From positions 1 through 36,812 of the forward strand of contig JAGYLJ010000007.1 in assembly GCA_018401295.1 (NCBI GenBank): a stretch of 36,812 nucleotides of DNA, read 5' to 3'. The notes under the pieces were generated by a model. The model was given only the letters and a program-made list of their open reading frames with translations, had not been told where the DNA came from and ran no database searches. Within the stretch, counting starts at the first letter, position 1; the number at the start of each line of letters is the position of its first letter. Shown piece after piece: positions 25,287 to 32,282 of this stretch. A program made the position numbers and the translations under genes. This stretch comes from a bacterium. Lineage in GTDB: Bacteria; Patescibacteriota; Minisyncoccia; Phycocordibacterales; UBA12079.

Positions 25287-25649
25287 CTATTTAGTATGTT
25301 CTATACAAGTGGTTGCTGCTGGATTAGCTTCTAACCTTTTTTCCTCAATTTCTTTTTCACAAATATCACATTTCCCAAATGTGTCGTCATCTATCCTCTG
25401 AAGAGCTTCTTTTACATTATTAAATCTTATCTCTAAATCCCTAAGGATAGCCTGTCTCTCACCAAATTCTTCTTGGTCATCAGCGTTGTCATTTGGGTCG
25501 GAATGGTCATCATTTTCATTTGTTTCGGGATCTCCAACTGTTTCCCAATCAGCCTTATTGTCTGGGTTGATTGTTCCGACTGTTTTTAGTTCTTTTTCTA
25601 AAAGTTCTAATTCTTCCTCTAATTTTTTTTTGTAATAATTTTTGTCCAT
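25287..25649 (-). CDS. DksA/TraR-type zinc-finger protein
   Basis: 120 aa. N-terminal coiled coil (YYKKKLEEELELLEKELK), an acidic middle (residues about 35-60, NENDDHSDPNDNADD), a second helix, and a C-terminal zinc finger CDICEKEIEEKRLEANPAATTCIEH. The fourth ligand is His instead of Cys, as in many short YteA-like relatives. DksA/TraR proteins bind the RNA polymerase secondary channel and tune initiation. It follows the 306-aa membrane protein gene by 19 bases, which contain a solo copy of the GIY-YIG element end. Confidence 0.85.
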   Translation of the reverse strand: MDKNYYKKKLEEELELLEKELKTVGTINPDNKADWETVGDPETNENDDHSDPNDNADDQEEFGERQAILRDLEIRFNNVKEALQRIDDDTFGKCDICEKEIEEKRLEANPAATTCIEHTK

Positions 25650-25650
25650 A

Positions 25651-25667
25651 TTATTTAACAGGGTTAA
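25651..25667. repeat. Solo copy of the GIY-YIG element end sequence
   Basis: TTATTTAACAGGGTTAA here is identical to 4433-4449. It fills most of the short gap between two minus-strand genes, and no nuclease gene is next to it. Confidence 0.75.
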
Positions 25668-25668
25668 T

Positions 25669-26589
25669 TTATCTTGTATGATAAATAGTTGATAATCTAT
25701 CGAAAATTTCTTGTAACGTTATTTTGTTTGTTGTGATGACTAATGTTTCGCTATCAGGAAAAGAGTAAGCAAACAATATTTTCCCTCCACCATCTAGGAT
25801 TGCACGAACGTCTTTATTTTCAACGACAATATCTTTGAATTGGTAAACACTTTCTCTTAATCTGTTTTTGGAAAAAACGATATTATCTTCAACAAAAATT
25901 GATCCTAAATCCTCAAGGATTGTTGCCTCCCATTTTATTATTTCTGGAAAAGAGTCTTCAAACGATCTTGTTTTGAAAATTAGAAAGGGACTGTTTTGTG
26001 TGGTTGAATGAAAACCGAATGTAAAATTTGGTTCTAAAAATCTTAAAAGAGTGCTGGATACCCTAGCGTCCAATATCTCCATAAATTGATTCGTTTCTAT
26101 TAATGTTTTCCCTGTTTGCGTTCCATCCTCAGCTACACTTCTTTTGGTAAAGTATAGTTGGATTAAGGATCCAAGTGGTATATCTAACCGAGTGACTTCA
26201 TCTTGAACAGATTTTGTCAGTTTTAATTTACTAACGTTTTCAAAAAATAAATCTTTTTGGTACTCAGTGTAGATAATTGGTGTGAATTCTACTTCCTGAA
26301 CTTTGATTACAGGTGTTGGTTTTAGAATGTTTAAAAGAAAGACGGAGGCTACTCCTGCTACTAGTAATATAACGCTGACGATTATGAGAGCTGTGTTTTT
26401 CTTTGTCTCGATTCCTATCTTTTTAAATAGTTGTCTTCGTTTACTCTCTTCTTCAATTACTATCTTAGTGGCGGAAAGGTCTTTACTATTAACAATCTCA
26501 GATAAGTCTCCTTGATAAGTCCTAATAGAAGATTTTTTTTTGTCAGCTATCTCCTTATCATTTTGTTGTTGTGTTTGGTTTGGTTCCAT
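25669..26589 (-). CDS. Single-pass membrane protein, unknown function
   Basis: 306 aa. A cytoplasmic N-terminal 75 residues (basic near the end, KKIGIETKKN), one transmembrane segment (about 78-98, ALIIVSVILLVAGVASVFLL), and an extracytoplasmic alpha/beta domain with SSTLLRFLEPNFTFGFH and IFVEDNIVFSKNRLRES. No enzymatic motif. Its start overlaps the 3' end of pnp by 32 bases, so they are co-transcribed. Confidence 0.7.
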   Translation of the reverse strand: MEPNQTQQQNDKEIADKKKSSIRTYQGDLSEIVNSKDLSATKIVIEEESKRRQLFKKIGIETKKNTALIIVSVILLVAGVASVFLLNILKPTPVIKVQEVEFTPIIYTEYQKDLFFENVSKLKLTKSVQDEVTRLDIPLGSLIQLYFTKRSVAEDGTQTGKTLIETNQFMEILDARVSSTLLRFLEPNFTFGFHSTTQNSPFLIFKTRSFEDSFPEIIKWEATILEDLGSIFVEDNIVFSKNRLRESVYQFKDIVVENKDVRAILDGGGKILFAYSFPDSETLVITTNKITLQEIFDRLSTIYHTR

Positions 26590-28684
26590 TTTCTTTTTTT
26601 ATGAAATTAGGATTGGCGTCTTTAATGGAGAGTTTTATTTTACCCCTTCCATCAGTTTCTTTTATTATAACAGGAACTACCATACCTTCGCGAAGAACTT
26701 TGTTTATATCTTCAACACGGAAGGTAGCGATTTCTGAAACATGAACTAATCCGTCTGTTCTTGGTCCAATCTCCACTACAGCTCCAAAGTCAAAAATTTT
26801 ACTAATTTTGCCTTCAAATCTATCACCTACTGAATAAACCTTTGTAATGGCTTCTATCATTTTTTTGGCATTTTCTACAGCAGTTTGATTTCCTTTTATG
26901 TAAACCTTACCATCATCATTAATATCTATCTCGTCCACACCCATTCTATCTTTGATGTGGTTGATAACCTTTCCTCCTGGTCCAATAACTTCTCCTATTT
27001 GTTCTGGTTTGATTTGTATTTTTATAATTCTAGGAGCGTGTGCATACATTTCTGGTCTTGGTTCGGAAATTTCTTTAGTAATAACATCTAGAATTTCTAA
27101 TCTCGCTTTTTTCGCTCTTTCCAACGCTTCAGAAAGAATTTTAATTGAAATTCCACCGACTTTAACATCCATCTGAACAGCTGTGATACCGTCTTTTGTC
27201 CCCGTCACTTTAAAATCCATATCACCATAATGATCCTCTGGCCCTTGGATGTCAGTTAAAATTTTGTAGTTGTCGTCGTTTTCCATCATTAAACCCATAG
27301 CAATACCAGCTACGGGGGCTTTGATAGGAACTCCTGCGTCCATTAGCGCCAAGGTACTGGCACAGGTTGATGCCATTGATGTCGAACCATTAGAAGCCAT
27401 CGCTTCGGAGACAATTCGTATGGTGTAAGGAAAATCATCTTCTTTTGGAAGAACTGCTAATAGGGCTTTTTCTGCTAAAGCTCCGTGTCCAATCATTCTT
27501 CTATTGGTATTACCTACTTTTCCAGTTTCTCCTGTTGAGAAGGGTGGAAAATTATAATGATGAATATAGCGAACTTCTTCCCCAAGGTCTATTCCATCTA
27601 AAGCTAGAGTATCTCTACGTCCTCCTAGCGATAAAGCTGAAAAAACATGGGTTCCACCTCTGTAGAATATCCCTACCCCGTGTGCCATCTGGGCTATTCC
27701 TCCGGCTTGGGCAGAGAGAGGTCTGATTTGGTCCATGGCTCGTCCGTCTACCCTTCTGTTGTTTTCTAATGCTTCTTTATGAATTAAATTATCAATGGTT
27801 TTTTCAAAGAAACCAAGAGCCAAAGAAATATTTGTCTCCCCTGTTTCCTTTTTAAAACTCTTTATCCAATCGTCTTTTAATTCCTCTATTGTTTCATTTC
27901 CTTTTTTGTTAAAAACCATTTCTTCTAATCTAGGTTCGACTTCTTTTTTAAATAGTTTTAAAGCTTCTTCTGATAATTCTGGTTTTTCTATCGTCAATTT
28001 TTCTTTTCCGATTTCCTTAATGATTCCTTTTTGAAATTCTTGCATCTTTTCAATCTCTTCTGATGCTTTTTGAAAGGCTTTATCTGTTGTTTCGTTATTT
28101 ACTTCGTTTGCTCTAACTTCAATCATATTTATTCGTCCGTCTTTCCCGCAGGCAACTAAATCTAATTTGCCTTCTACTCCTTTGAGAAGAGGATTAACTG
28201 TAAAGTCGTCTGATTCATCTATCCCAATTCTGACTGAACTAACTGGTCCGTTCCAAGGGATATCAGAAGTACCCAATGCTAAAGAAGCCGCATTAATAGC
28301 TAAAATATCAGCGCTATATTCTCCTAACGACAAAACGGTGATAATAATTTGGACTTCGTTTCTTATATAATCTTCAAAAAGAGGTCTAACGGTTCGATCA
28401 ACCATTCTTCCTGTTAAAATGGCGTTTGTGGTTGGTTTGCCTTCCCTCCTCATAAACCTTCCTCCTAAAATTTTTCCTACAGCGTAATATCTTTCTTCAA
28501 ATTCAACTGACAAAGGGAAATAATCCAACCCGTCCTTTTGGTTTTTTGATATAACAGCTGTTGCCATTACCACTGTTTTTTCACAACTCAAAATAACAGA
28601 ACCATTAGCTTGGTTAGTTAAATCGGTAAACTGAGCGGTGATTGTTTTATCTCCAATACTTAACTTATATTCTTTTGTTTGCAT
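26558..28684 (-). CDS. pnp: Polyribonucleotide nucleotidyltransferase (PNPase)
   Basis: 708 aa, normal length. Phosphorolytic 3'-5' exoribonuclease in mRNA decay. First RNase PH domain (FEERYYAVGKILGGRFMRREGKP), helical linker, second catalytic RNase PH domain (FSALSLGGRRDTLALDG, EAMASNGSTSMASTCASTLALMDAGVPI with catalytic-site DIQGPEDHYGDMDFKVTGT), KH domain (IIGEVIGPGGKVINHI, about 560-615) and S1 domain (GDRFEGKISKIFDFGAVVEI, about 625-690). The gene lies downstream of rpsO, the common bacterial order, with a NYN gene between. Confidence 0.97.
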   Translation of the reverse strand: MQTKEYKLSIGDKTITAQFTDLTNQANGSVILSCEKTVVMATAVISKNQKDGLDYFPLSVEFEERYYAVGKILGGRFMRREGKPTTNAILTGRMVDRTVRPLFEDYIRNEVQIIITVLSLGEYSADILAINAASLALGTSDIPWNGPVSSVRIGIDESDDFTVNPLLKGVEGKLDLVACGKDGRINMIEVRANEVNNETTDKAFQKASEEIEKMQEFQKGIIKEIGKEKLTIEKPELSEEALKLFKKEVEPRLEEMVFNKKGNETIEELKDDWIKSFKKETGETNISLALGFFEKTIDNLIHKEALENNRRVDGRAMDQIRPLSAQAGGIAQMAHGVGIFYRGGTHVFSALSLGGRRDTLALDGIDLGEEVRYIHHYNFPPFSTGETGKVGNTNRRMIGHGALAEKALLAVLPKEDDFPYTIRIVSEAMASNGSTSMASTCASTLALMDAGVPIKAPVAGIAMGLMMENDDNYKILTDIQGPEDHYGDMDFKVTGTKDGITAVQMDVKVGGISIKILSEALERAKKARLEILDVITKEISEPRPEMYAHAPRIIKIQIKPEQIGEVIGPGGKVINHIKDRMGVDEIDINDDGKVYIKGNQTAVENAKKMIEAITKVYSVGDRFEGKISKIFDFGAVVEIGPRTDGLVHVSEIATFRVEDINKVLREGMVVPVIIKETDGRGKIKLSIKDANPNFIKKENGTKPNTTTK

Positions 28685-28731
28685 ATTTTTTACTAAGTTT
28701 TTAGAGAAATTAGGTGTTAGTTGTTAGGAGA

Positions 28732-28778
28732 AAATTTGCAATTAAAGTAATTTTTAAAATTATTTTAATTGCAAATTT
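28732..28778. terminator. Long A/T hairpin between the NYN gene and pnp
   Basis: 15-bp stem AAATTTGCAATTAAA / TTTAATTGCAAATTT with a partly paired interior. It may slow or stop transcription ahead of pnp or protect RNA ends. No clean T-tract follows on the minus strand, so the terminator call is weak. Confidence 0.45.
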
Positions 28779-28825
28779 CCCGCCTAAATAACTAAATAAC
28801 TAAAACCTAAATATCTAATTAATAA

Positions 28826-29371
28826 TTATTTTTTTCTTGAAAAGAACCTTCCGCTGTTTTCTTTGTAATTCATAAGATATTTTTTTGGGTCTTGGCAGAG
28901 ATCAGTAAAATCATCAACAGTTTCAATTAGCTTTGAAGAAGAAGATTTTCCAAAAGCCATTACCTCTACCTGACAACCCTCATTGGTTCTTAAATATTCA
29001 ACTAAAGGTATAAAATCACCGTCACCAGAAATCAACACAATAGAATCTAATTTTGGAGCTAGTTTGATAGCATCAACAGCAATACCTACATCCCAGTCGG
29101 CTTTCTTTGCTCCCCCAAAAAATATTTGAAGGTCTTTGGTTTTTGTTTCTATCCCTAACTTTTCTAGGGCTTCAAAAAAGTTTTTTTCGTCTTCTGATTC
29201 TGTGGTGATAACGTAAGCAATAGCTCTAATTAAAGCTCTGCCAGCCACAGCATCTTCCATTACTTGTTTAAAATTTACTTTTGCCCTATAGAGATTCTTG
29301 GCGCTATGATAAAGGTTTTGAGTATCAATGAAAATCCCTATTCTTTGTTCTTTATGTTTTATAACTGTCAT
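28826..29371 (-). CDS. NYN-domain (LabA/DUF88-type) predicted RNase
   Basis: 181 aa. PIN-like NYN fold: first acidic residue in GIFIDTQNLYHSAK (about 12-25), then KADWDVGIAVDAIKL (about 90-104), then IVLISGDGDFIPLVEYL (about 110-126) and VEVMAFGKSSS. These aspartates form the metal site of the family. It lies between rpsO and pnp, two genes of RNA and ribosome metabolism, which fits an RNA-processing role. The substrate is not known. Confidence 0.88.
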   Translation of the reverse strand: MTVIKHKEQRIGIFIDTQNLYHSAKNLYRAKVNFKQVMEDAVAGRALIRAIAYVITTESEDEKNFFEALEKLGIETKTKDLQIFFGGAKKADWDVGIAVDAIKLAPKLDSIVLISGDGDFIPLVEYLRTNEGCQVEVMAFGKSSSSKLIETVDDFTDLCQDPKKYLMNYKENSGRFFSRKK

Positions 29372-29476
29372 TTTTTTAGGTTATTAGGTGTTAGCTTTTA
29401 GCTAATTAAAGAAAAAACTAAAGTTTTTTCATTATTAAAAAAGGAATATTTAAAGTTTACCATATCAACTCAAAAT

Positions 29477-29501
29477 AAAAAAACCGCAATGCGGTTTTTT
29501 T
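29477..29501 (-). terminator. rpsO terminator
   Basis: Perfect AAAAAAACCGC / GCGGTTTTTTT hairpin with AAT loop, overlapping the last base of the rpsO stop codon. Confidence 0.9.
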
Positions 29502-29772
29502 AGTTTTTGTTTTTTAATCCGAGTGTTTTGACAAGAGAGTCGTATCTTTTCGTATCTTTTTTCTGTAAATATTTTAAATGTGATCTTCTGTCAGCCACCA
29601 TCTGGAGTAATCCTTTGCGGGAGTGGCGATCTTTTTTGTGACTTTTTAAGTGGCTGGCCAATTCGTCTATTTTTTTAGATAACAAAGAAACTTGTGCCTC
29701 TGGGGAACCAGTGTCTGTTTCATGAATTCTTGTTTTTTTGATGGCGTTAGCCTTCTTTTGTTTGGTTAACAT
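29500..29772 (-). CDS. rpsO: 30S ribosomal protein S15
   Basis: 90 aa, the usual family length (88-89), starting MLTKQKKANAIKK. The S15 signature is clear: DTGSPEAQVSLLSKKIDELASHLKSHKKDRHSRKGLLQMVADRRSHLKYLQKKD, including the rRNA-binding HxxxHKKDxHSRRGL helix. An in-frame upstream TTG (29808) would add 12 residues, but it lies in the -35 box, so ATG 29772 is the start. S15 binds 16S rRNA early in 30S assembly. Confidence 0.97.
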   Translation of the reverse strand: MLTKQKKANAIKKTRIHETDTGSPEAQVSLLSKKIDELASHLKSHKKDRHSRKGLLQMVADRRSHLKYLQKKDTKRYDSLVKTLGLKNKN

Positions 29773-29779
29773 TGTTGAG

Positions 29780-29808
29780 ATATTAGCACGAAAGCCCTTA
29801 TTTTGCAA
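29780..29808 (-). promoter_or_regulatory. rpsO promoter, leaderless type
   Basis: Minus strand TTGCAA (29808-29803), 17-base spacer, TAATAT (29785-29780), then 7 bases to ATG 29772. Confidence 0.7.
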
Positions 29809-29890
29809 GGTCTTTTTATTATTTAATAATATAAGCTAAAAGATTGATTAAAATGTAAAACATTGATTTTTATTAGATTAATTGGATTTC

Positions 29891-30023
29891 AGCCCAATTT
29901 TACACTTAGAAGGGAATTTTTTGTAAGGTTAAAGTTATAAACTCCGAGGAAGGAGTTTTTTCCTATAAATAAGGAAAAGTTTATATCTCTGGCCTTTATC
30001 TCTTCTAAGTGTAAAATTGGGCT
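29891..30023. repeat. 133-bp element with perfect 22-bp inverted ends and internal hairpins
   Basis: AGCCCAATTTTACACTTAG (plus AAG) at 29891-29912 is the exact reverse complement of 30002-30023. Inside are AAACTCC/GGAGTTT and TTTTCCT/AGGAAAA hairpins and a competing TATAAACT/AGTTTATA pair. No ORF. It marks the left edge of the cassette array beside rpsO. It could be a MITE-like insertion or a structured RNA; I see no clear target duplication. Confidence 0.7.
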
Positions 30024-30068
30024 TAAATTTATTGATTTTTATTAATTTTACTATTTTTTCGAGTCTTT

Positions 30069-30095
30069 GTCGCCTTTGCCTTCGGCAAAGGCGAC
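30069..30095. other. Perfect 12-bp GC-rich hairpin
   Basis: GTCGCCTTTGCC / GGCAAAGGCGAC with a TTC loop (a C-TTCG-G type apex). It lies between the array's last terminator and the 133-bp element; it may back up termination. A further weak AAGGGTA/TACCCTT pair follows at 30108-30144. No gene in 30024-30151. Confidence 0.6.
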
Positions 30096-30151
30096 CTTTC
30101 GTCTCTTTAAGGGTACCATTTCCTTCTTCATAAATAATACCCTTGAAAAGA

Positions 30152-30188
30152 CGGGCGAATTTGGTTAAAAAACAACCATTTTCGCCCG
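30152..30188 (-). terminator. Terminator behind cassette 1
   Basis: CGGGCGAA.TGGTT / AACCA.TTCGCCCG stem with two mismatches and a GTTTTTT-type loop on the minus strand, followed by TCTTTT. Confidence 0.75.
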
Positions 30189-30201
30189 ATTAATACAGAT
30201 T

Positions 30202-30408
30202 TTAATCCCCTCCTTTTTTTAGGAATCTAAAAATCCAGATTCCAACACAAATTCCGGCTAAAGGAATGACGATCTTTAAAAGATCGTATAATATCCCAGC
30301 AGAAATATCATCTATGAACCCATTGTCAAAGGCTTTCCCTAGACCCCAGAATACCGCAACTAAGACAAATGACGAAAATATTAACTTTCTTCCAAGTTTC
30401 GTTCTCAT
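30202..30408 (-). CDS. Cassette 1 gene 3: small membrane protein, coat/pilin-like layout
   Basis: 68 aa. Basic N-terminus MRTKLGRK, then a hydrophobic segment ending WGLGKA (possible signal-peptidase site at 26). A short acidic stretch FDNGFIDDISAGILYD follows, then one strong membrane segment LLKIVIPLAGICVGIWIF and a basic end RFLKK. The mature part would be about 42 aa with acidic head and basic tail, as in filamentous phage major coat proteins and some VirB2/TrbC pilins. It could also be a holin. An AAGGAG site lies in the last codons of the gene upstream, whose stop is 1 base before this ATG, so translation is coupled. Confidence 0.7.
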   Translation of the reverse strand: MRTKLGRKLIFSSFVLVAVFWGLGKAFDNGFIDDISAGILYDLLKIVIPLAGICVGIWIFRFLKKGGD

Positions 30409-30409
30409 T

Positions 30410-30739
30410 CTAGAGCTCCTTTTGTTTTTCTGTCCATCTTCTCCAGTCAGAGGTGGTGAGTTTGCTATCCTTCCCCATTAAAACTCTAACTACGAGCCCT
30501 CTATTAGAAAGAAAAAGGTTTATCTGCGAATCGGCCCCTTTCCAAAAAAAGGAAATCCATTCGTAATCTATATTGTGGCTGATTGCCCGGTTACCTTTTT
30601 TATCTAAAGCGTTTTTTGCCCATAGAGCAACTTTTTCCGGGGTTGTTTTTTTGGGGCCTTCAATCTCATCAGCCCAGTTCGCCAGTACTTCAATAATCTG
30701 TTTTTCCCTTTCTGATTCTAAAACAAACGAATGTTCCAT
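30410..30739 (-). CDS. Cassette 1 gene 2: 109-aa soluble protein, unknown
   Basis: 109 aa, no signal or membrane segment. Helical N-terminal half (SEREKQIIEVLANWADEIEG, KVALWAKNALDKKG), then a beta-rich part with ISFFWKGADSQINLFLSNRGLVVRVLMGKD and a tryptophan-rich end DWRRWTEKQKEL. I do not recognise a family. A strong AGGAGAGGG site precedes the ATG, and the next gene is coupled to its stop. Confidence 0.65.
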   Translation of the reverse strand: MEHSFVLESEREKQIIEVLANWADEIEGPKKTTPEKVALWAKNALDKKGNRAISHNIDYEWISFFWKGADSQINLFLSNRGLVVRVLMGKDSKLTTSDWRRWTEKQKEL

Positions 30740-30759
30740 TTCCCTCTCCTTTTTTTTGT

Positions 30760-31098
30760 TTATTTCTTATCACTTCCCACCAAGTGCAATGTGCCATGCA
30801 CGGTAAAGTCTTCTCTTTTCCTCTTGTGTGGGGGGGCTTCCCTCCGTTCGTGTTTCCATTTGGTGGTGTAGTACCACTCGAGGACTTTCTTTCTTGTCCC
30901 TCGATAGTATACTGCCGCCACGTGTTCCCCCTGAGCGATTTCGTCAGGGTGCAGTATGTATTTTTTTTGTAGCTTCCCCAAAAGGTTCTCATAGAGAGCC
31001 ATTTTGGTAAGCGGCAGAATGTTTTGGTTTATAGTCTGTCCTGAGACAAAGCCAACCACGAACATAAAAATAAACAAAAACAAAACATTTTTTTTCAT
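30760..31098 (-). CDS. Cassette 1 gene 1: 112-aa secreted basic protein, unknown
   Basis: 112 aa. Signal peptide MKKNVLFLFIFMFVVGFVSG, cleavage likely before QTINQ. The mature part is strongly basic with KWKHERREAPPHKRKRED near the end and aromatic YYRGTRKKVLEWYYTTKW. No known motif. AAGGAG lies 8 bases before the ATG. A shifted reading frame over the same bases is open on the minus strand (30690-30992), but without signal or good start it is rejected. Confidence 0.65.
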   Translation of the reverse strand: MKKNVLFLFIFMFVVGFVSGQTINQNILPLTKMALYENLLGKLQKKYILHPDEIAQGEHVAAVYYRGTRKKVLEWYYTTKWKHERREAPPHKRKREDFTVHGTLHLVGSDKK

Positions 31099-31136
31099 CC
31101 CTTTTTCTCCTTGAAGAAAGTTTTTAATCTGTATTA

Positions 31137-31266
31137 TTTACCCCCCTATCAGCCTATCTGATGGGGGATTTTTTTAAAGAACTAAACTACTATGAGATTT
31201 CAAACAAAAACTAATGCTTAAAATCTCAATAATAGGGTGAAGCTCAAAAAACGAGCTTCACCTTTG
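31137..31266 (-). ncRNA. Conserved structured linker between cassettes 1 and 2
   Basis: 130 bp without a gene. In the transcribed (minus) order: a GGTGAAGCTC hairpin (31262-31236, loop GTTTTTT), CTATTAT, an 8-bp stem TGAGATTT/AAATCTCA (31228-31221 with 31200-31193), TAGTAG, GTTCTTTAAA (31182-31173) and a CCCCATCAG-type hairpin (31167-31141) just before TAAATAATACAGATT. The linker between cassettes 2 and 3 has the same parts in the same order. Confidence 0.6.
31236..31262 (-). terminator. Hairpin behind cassette 2
   Basis: Perfect 10-bp stem with a seven-base GTTTTTT loop on the minus strand. The U-run is in the loop rather than behind the stem, so it may be a processing or protection signal rather than a true terminator. 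Confidence 0.5.
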
Positions 31267-31294
31267 TAATACAGATTTATTAAGGGTTTTTTGG

Positions 31295-31504
31295 TTAGAC
31301 AACCATCTCTGTTTTTTTAATTCGGTTTCTTCCTGATAAAAAAACAAAGAAAAATGAGAATGGAAATCCCCATATAGTAAAAAATGTATCTCTTACCCAC
31401 CACTCCCCAGAAGGTATGCTTATCGCTACGGTCATTACTGCTGCAACCACTGAACTTCCAAGAAGTGCAACAATCCAATCACAAATACTGAAAGATTTTT
31501 TCAT
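31295..31504 (-). CDS. Cassette 2 gene 3: two-helix membrane protein
   Basis: 69 aa with two hydrophobic segments, IVALLGSSVVAAVMTVAISI (about 12-31) and a phenylalanine-rich TIWGFPFSFFFVFLSG (about 43-58), and a basic tail RNRIKK. Strong AAAGGAG site 8 bases before the ATG. Holin-like or membrane accessory protein by topology only. Confidence 0.6.
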   Translation of the reverse strand: MKKSFSICDWIVALLGSSVVAAVMTVAISIPSGEWWVRDTFFTIWGFPFSFFFVFLSGRNRIKKTEMVV

Positions 31505-31531
31505 TATCTTTTCTCCTTTCTTTACCTTCGT

Positions 31532-31756
31532 TTATTTTTTCTTGCCGAAAATCATTTTGATCCCGGCGAAAACGATAACGATTGCAAGAACTTGCCCTAA
31601 CAACGGGCCTAATCCTGTGATAACCGCATTGCGCAGGTTACTAAGAGCATTTATCAGAATAGTGGGATCAATTGCACATACAGTGATTCCGATTCCGACC
31701 ATCGTCCAAAGGAATCTCTTCGGGGTTCCCAAGAAAAACTTTACCCATTTATTCAT
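31532..31756 (-). CDS. Cassette 2 gene 2: small membrane protein, coat/pilin-like layout
   Basis: 74 aa. Basic N-terminus (MNKWVKFFLGTPKR), hydrophobic segment ending GITVCA (possible cleavage at about 28), amphipathic stretch IDPTILINALSNLRNAVITG, membrane segment LLGQVLAIVIVFAGIKMIF and a GKKK tail. Precursor length and order of parts resemble filamentous phage major coat proteins (about 73 aa precursor); a VirB2/TrbC pilin is an equally fair reading. Excellent AAGGAGG site 6 bases before the ATG. The start overlaps the end of the zinc-ribbon gene by 8 bases. Confidence 0.75.
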   Translation of the reverse strand: MNKWVKFFLGTPKRFLWTMVGIGITVCAIDPTILINALSNLRNAVITGLGPLLGQVLAIVIVFAGIKMIFGKKK

Positions 31757-31916
31757 TTTTTTCCTCCTTGTAGATAAATGTACCTTTACAGGTAAGACAG
31801 GTATATATTTTGTGGTCTAAAAATTCACTAGCCCACGCCTCATTTCTGTCAGGACCGACTATCGCGGAACCTTGTTGATCAAGATTTTTCCCGCCACAGT
31901 TTTCACAACGCATCAT
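31749..31916 (-). CDS. Cassette 2 gene 1: 55-aa zinc-ribbon protein
   Basis: 55 aa starting MMRCENCGG. Two CxxC knuckles, CENC near the start and CLTC at about residue 41, make a four-cysteine zinc ribbon with a 35-residue insert (SAIVGPDRNEAWASEF). GAGGAG lies 6 bases before ATG 31916. The gene ends 8 bases inside the coat-like gene, so the two are coupled. Zinc ribbons of this size bind nucleic acid or protein; the exact role is unknown. Confidence 0.75.
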   Translation of the reverse strand: MMRCENCGGKNLDQQGSAIVGPDRNEAWASEFLDHKIYTCLTCKGTFIYKEEKNE

Positions 31917-31957
31917 ATTTTTCTCCTCAAGAGGTTTTTCAATTTTAATCTGTATTA

Positions 31958-32160
31958 TTTATCCTGTTGGATATTTCCGACAGGATTTATTTTAAAGAAC
32001 ATCTCACTTGGTAATTGGATTACCAAGTGATTTTTCTACTACAAAACCTCAATTCAAACAAAACAAATTAAGATTTTGATAATAGGGGTGAATTTGATTG
32101 AACAAATCAACTTCACCCTGCCAGGAGAACCCACCCGTGTGGGCTCTCCTTTTGAACGAA
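31958..32160 (-). ncRNA. Conserved structured linker between cassettes 2 and 3
   Basis: 203 bp without a gene. In minus order: a 12-bp AGGAGAGCCCAC hairpin (32150-32123), a GGGTGAA hairpin (32118-32086), CTATTAT, a CAAAATCT/AGGTTTTG stem (32078-32071 with 32049-32042), a perfect 12-bp TCACTTGGTAAT hairpin (32030-32004) absent from the other linker, GTTCTTTAAA (32000-31991) and an ATCCTGT-type hairpin (31986-31961). The shared parts differ in sequence but keep pairing. Confidence 0.6.
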
Positions 32161-32172
32161 CAATACAGATTG

Positions 32173-32270
32173 TTGTCTACCACCCCCGAATGGGCGGTGT
32201 CCGCCGTGTGCGGACTATCGATGACCCCGAACTTGTGGGTCGGCATGCCCCTGGGTGGGGTGGTAGACAA
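32173..32270 (-). ncRNA. 98-bp multi-branched structured element in the 3' part of cassette 3
   Basis: Perfect 14-bp closing stem TTGTCTACCACCCC (32173-32186) with GGGGTGGTAGACAA (32257-32270). Inside are two hairpins, GTCCGC/GCGGAC (loop CGTGT) and GACCC/GGGTC. It is clearly richer in G+C than its surroundings and sits between the stop codon of the cassette gene and the boundary 11-mer. I do not recognise an RNA family. Confidence 0.6.
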
Positions 32271-32282
32271 GATTGACGGAGT

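Larger units (their letters stand above)
30191..31136 (-). repeat. Cassette 1, bounded by inverted 11-mers
   Basis: TAATACAGATT at 30191-30201 and its exact reverse complement AATCTGTATTA at 31126-31136 enclose three small minus-strand genes (112, 109 and 68 aa). The upstream copy precedes the first gene's ribosome binding site; the other lies 1 base behind the last stop codon. Confidence 0.85.
31267..31957 (-). repeat. Cassette 2, bounded by inverted 11-mers
   Basis: TAATACAGATT at 31267-31277 and AATCTGTATTA at 31947-31957 enclose three minus-strand genes (55, 74 and 69 aa). Confidence 0.85.

Noticed and set aside
30690-30992. 100-codon alternative frame overlapping cassette 1 genes 1 and 2
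   Set aside because: No binding site, and the alternative frame has a signal peptide, a good AAGGAG site and a clean stop before the next gene.
31126-31140. Likeness of TAATACAGATT to T7-type phage promoters (TAATACGACT...)
   Set aside because: Only the first six bases agree, and copies also occur in the opposite orientation at cassette ends, so a promoter role does not explain them.
32225-32262. Resemblance of GGGTCGGCATG to the start of HDV-type ribozymes
   Set aside because: The required second strand of P1 and the catalytic core order were not found downstream.
32049-32270. Open frame of 73 codons on the minus strand in the array
   Set aside because: It runs across the branched stem element, the boundary 11-mer and linker hairpins and has no ribosome binding site.
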